Origin: an uncultured Kouleothrix sp.
Lineage (GTDB): Bacteria; Chloroflexota; Chloroflexia; Chloroflexales; Roseiflexaceae
Assembly: GCA_937858455.1 (NCBI GenBank)
Contig: CALLYN010000001.1
Coordinates: forward strand, 1 to 5,734
Length of the DNA: 5,734 bases
Direction: 5' to 3'
This document shows, piece by piece, positions 5,651 to 5,734 of the stretch (positions are counted from its first letter, which is position 1; each line of letters starts with the position of its first letter). The notes beneath the pieces were generated by a model. The model saw only the letters and a list, made by a program, of their open reading frames with translations, did no database searches and was not told where the DNA came from. A program made the translations under genes and the position numbers.

Positions 5651-5734
5651 TCGCGCAGCACGTCGTCGGCAGTTGCGCCGCCGGCGCGCAGCGCGGCCGC
5701 CTGGGCTGCGACCTCGCGCGCTTGGGCGGGCTGG
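5638..5734 (-). CDS. C-terminal end of an unidentified CDS (5' part outside the window)
   Basis: The minus-strand frame entering at the window's right edge is open for 31 codons and ends in TAG. The visible residues are Ala-, Arg- and Gln-rich with high predicted helix content and end ATADDVLRELGA. Codon third positions are mostly G or C, as in the neighbouring genes. A stop placed just before a strong promoter for the next gene on the same strand fits a true gene end. Too little is visible to assign a family or function. A chance open frame of this length is possible in GC-rich DNA. Confidence 0.5.
   Translation of the reverse strand, partial: QPAQAREVAAQAAALRAGGATADDVLRELGA

Overview
The window is GC-rich bacterial chromosome, most likely from the Chloroflexota (class Chloroflexia, the Roseiflexus/Chloroflexus/Kouleothrix relatives). 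This is inferred from three things: the SecA carries an extra segment of about 20 residues between motif I and the DEVD box, codon third positions are strongly GC-biased, and a secreted VanW-domain protein is preceded by a repeat module of a kind I associate with that phylum. No 16S or other decisive marker is present, so the placement is a judgement from protein features.

Every gene I can support reads on the minus strand. In transcription order (high to low coordinates) they are: the last 31 codons of an unidentified CDS (5638-5734, start outside the window); a secreted VanW-family protein with two N-terminal repeats (4026-5495); a Yip1-type multi-pass membrane protein (3240-3848); and secA, the preprotein translocase ATPase (1-2901), whose 3' end runs off the window at base 1. 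secA is the largest gene here. Because its stop codon lies outside the window, it is easily overlooked in favour of long open frames on the opposite strand.

The genes look like separate transcription units. The vanW gene has a good sigma-70-like promoter with an extended -10 (TTGGTA, 17 bp, TATACT). The Yip1 gene ends in a perfect 12-bp GC stem followed by a T-rich run, a convincing intrinsic terminator. secA has its own promoter with a consensus TATAAT -10 and a leader of about 165 nt, which holds two possible hairpins and a 31-codon basic open frame starting almost exactly at the predicted transcription start. The 338-base gap 2902-3239 therefore holds the secA leader and promoter, an inverted repeat and the Yip1-gene terminator. 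The 177-base gap 3849-4025 shows only a ribosome binding site, weak promoter candidates and weak hairpins.

Functionally the three recognisable genes all concern the envelope: protein export (SecA), an integral membrane protein of unknown role (Yip1) and an exported protein (VanW) that probably leaves the cell through the Sec system. Nothing shows that they form one pathway. I see no mobile element, CRISPR array, tRNA or rRNA, and no convincing novel multi-gene system. The points most worth a second look are the secA leader, the SecA tail beyond its zinc motif, and the near-identical 42-bp repeats inside the vanW gene.
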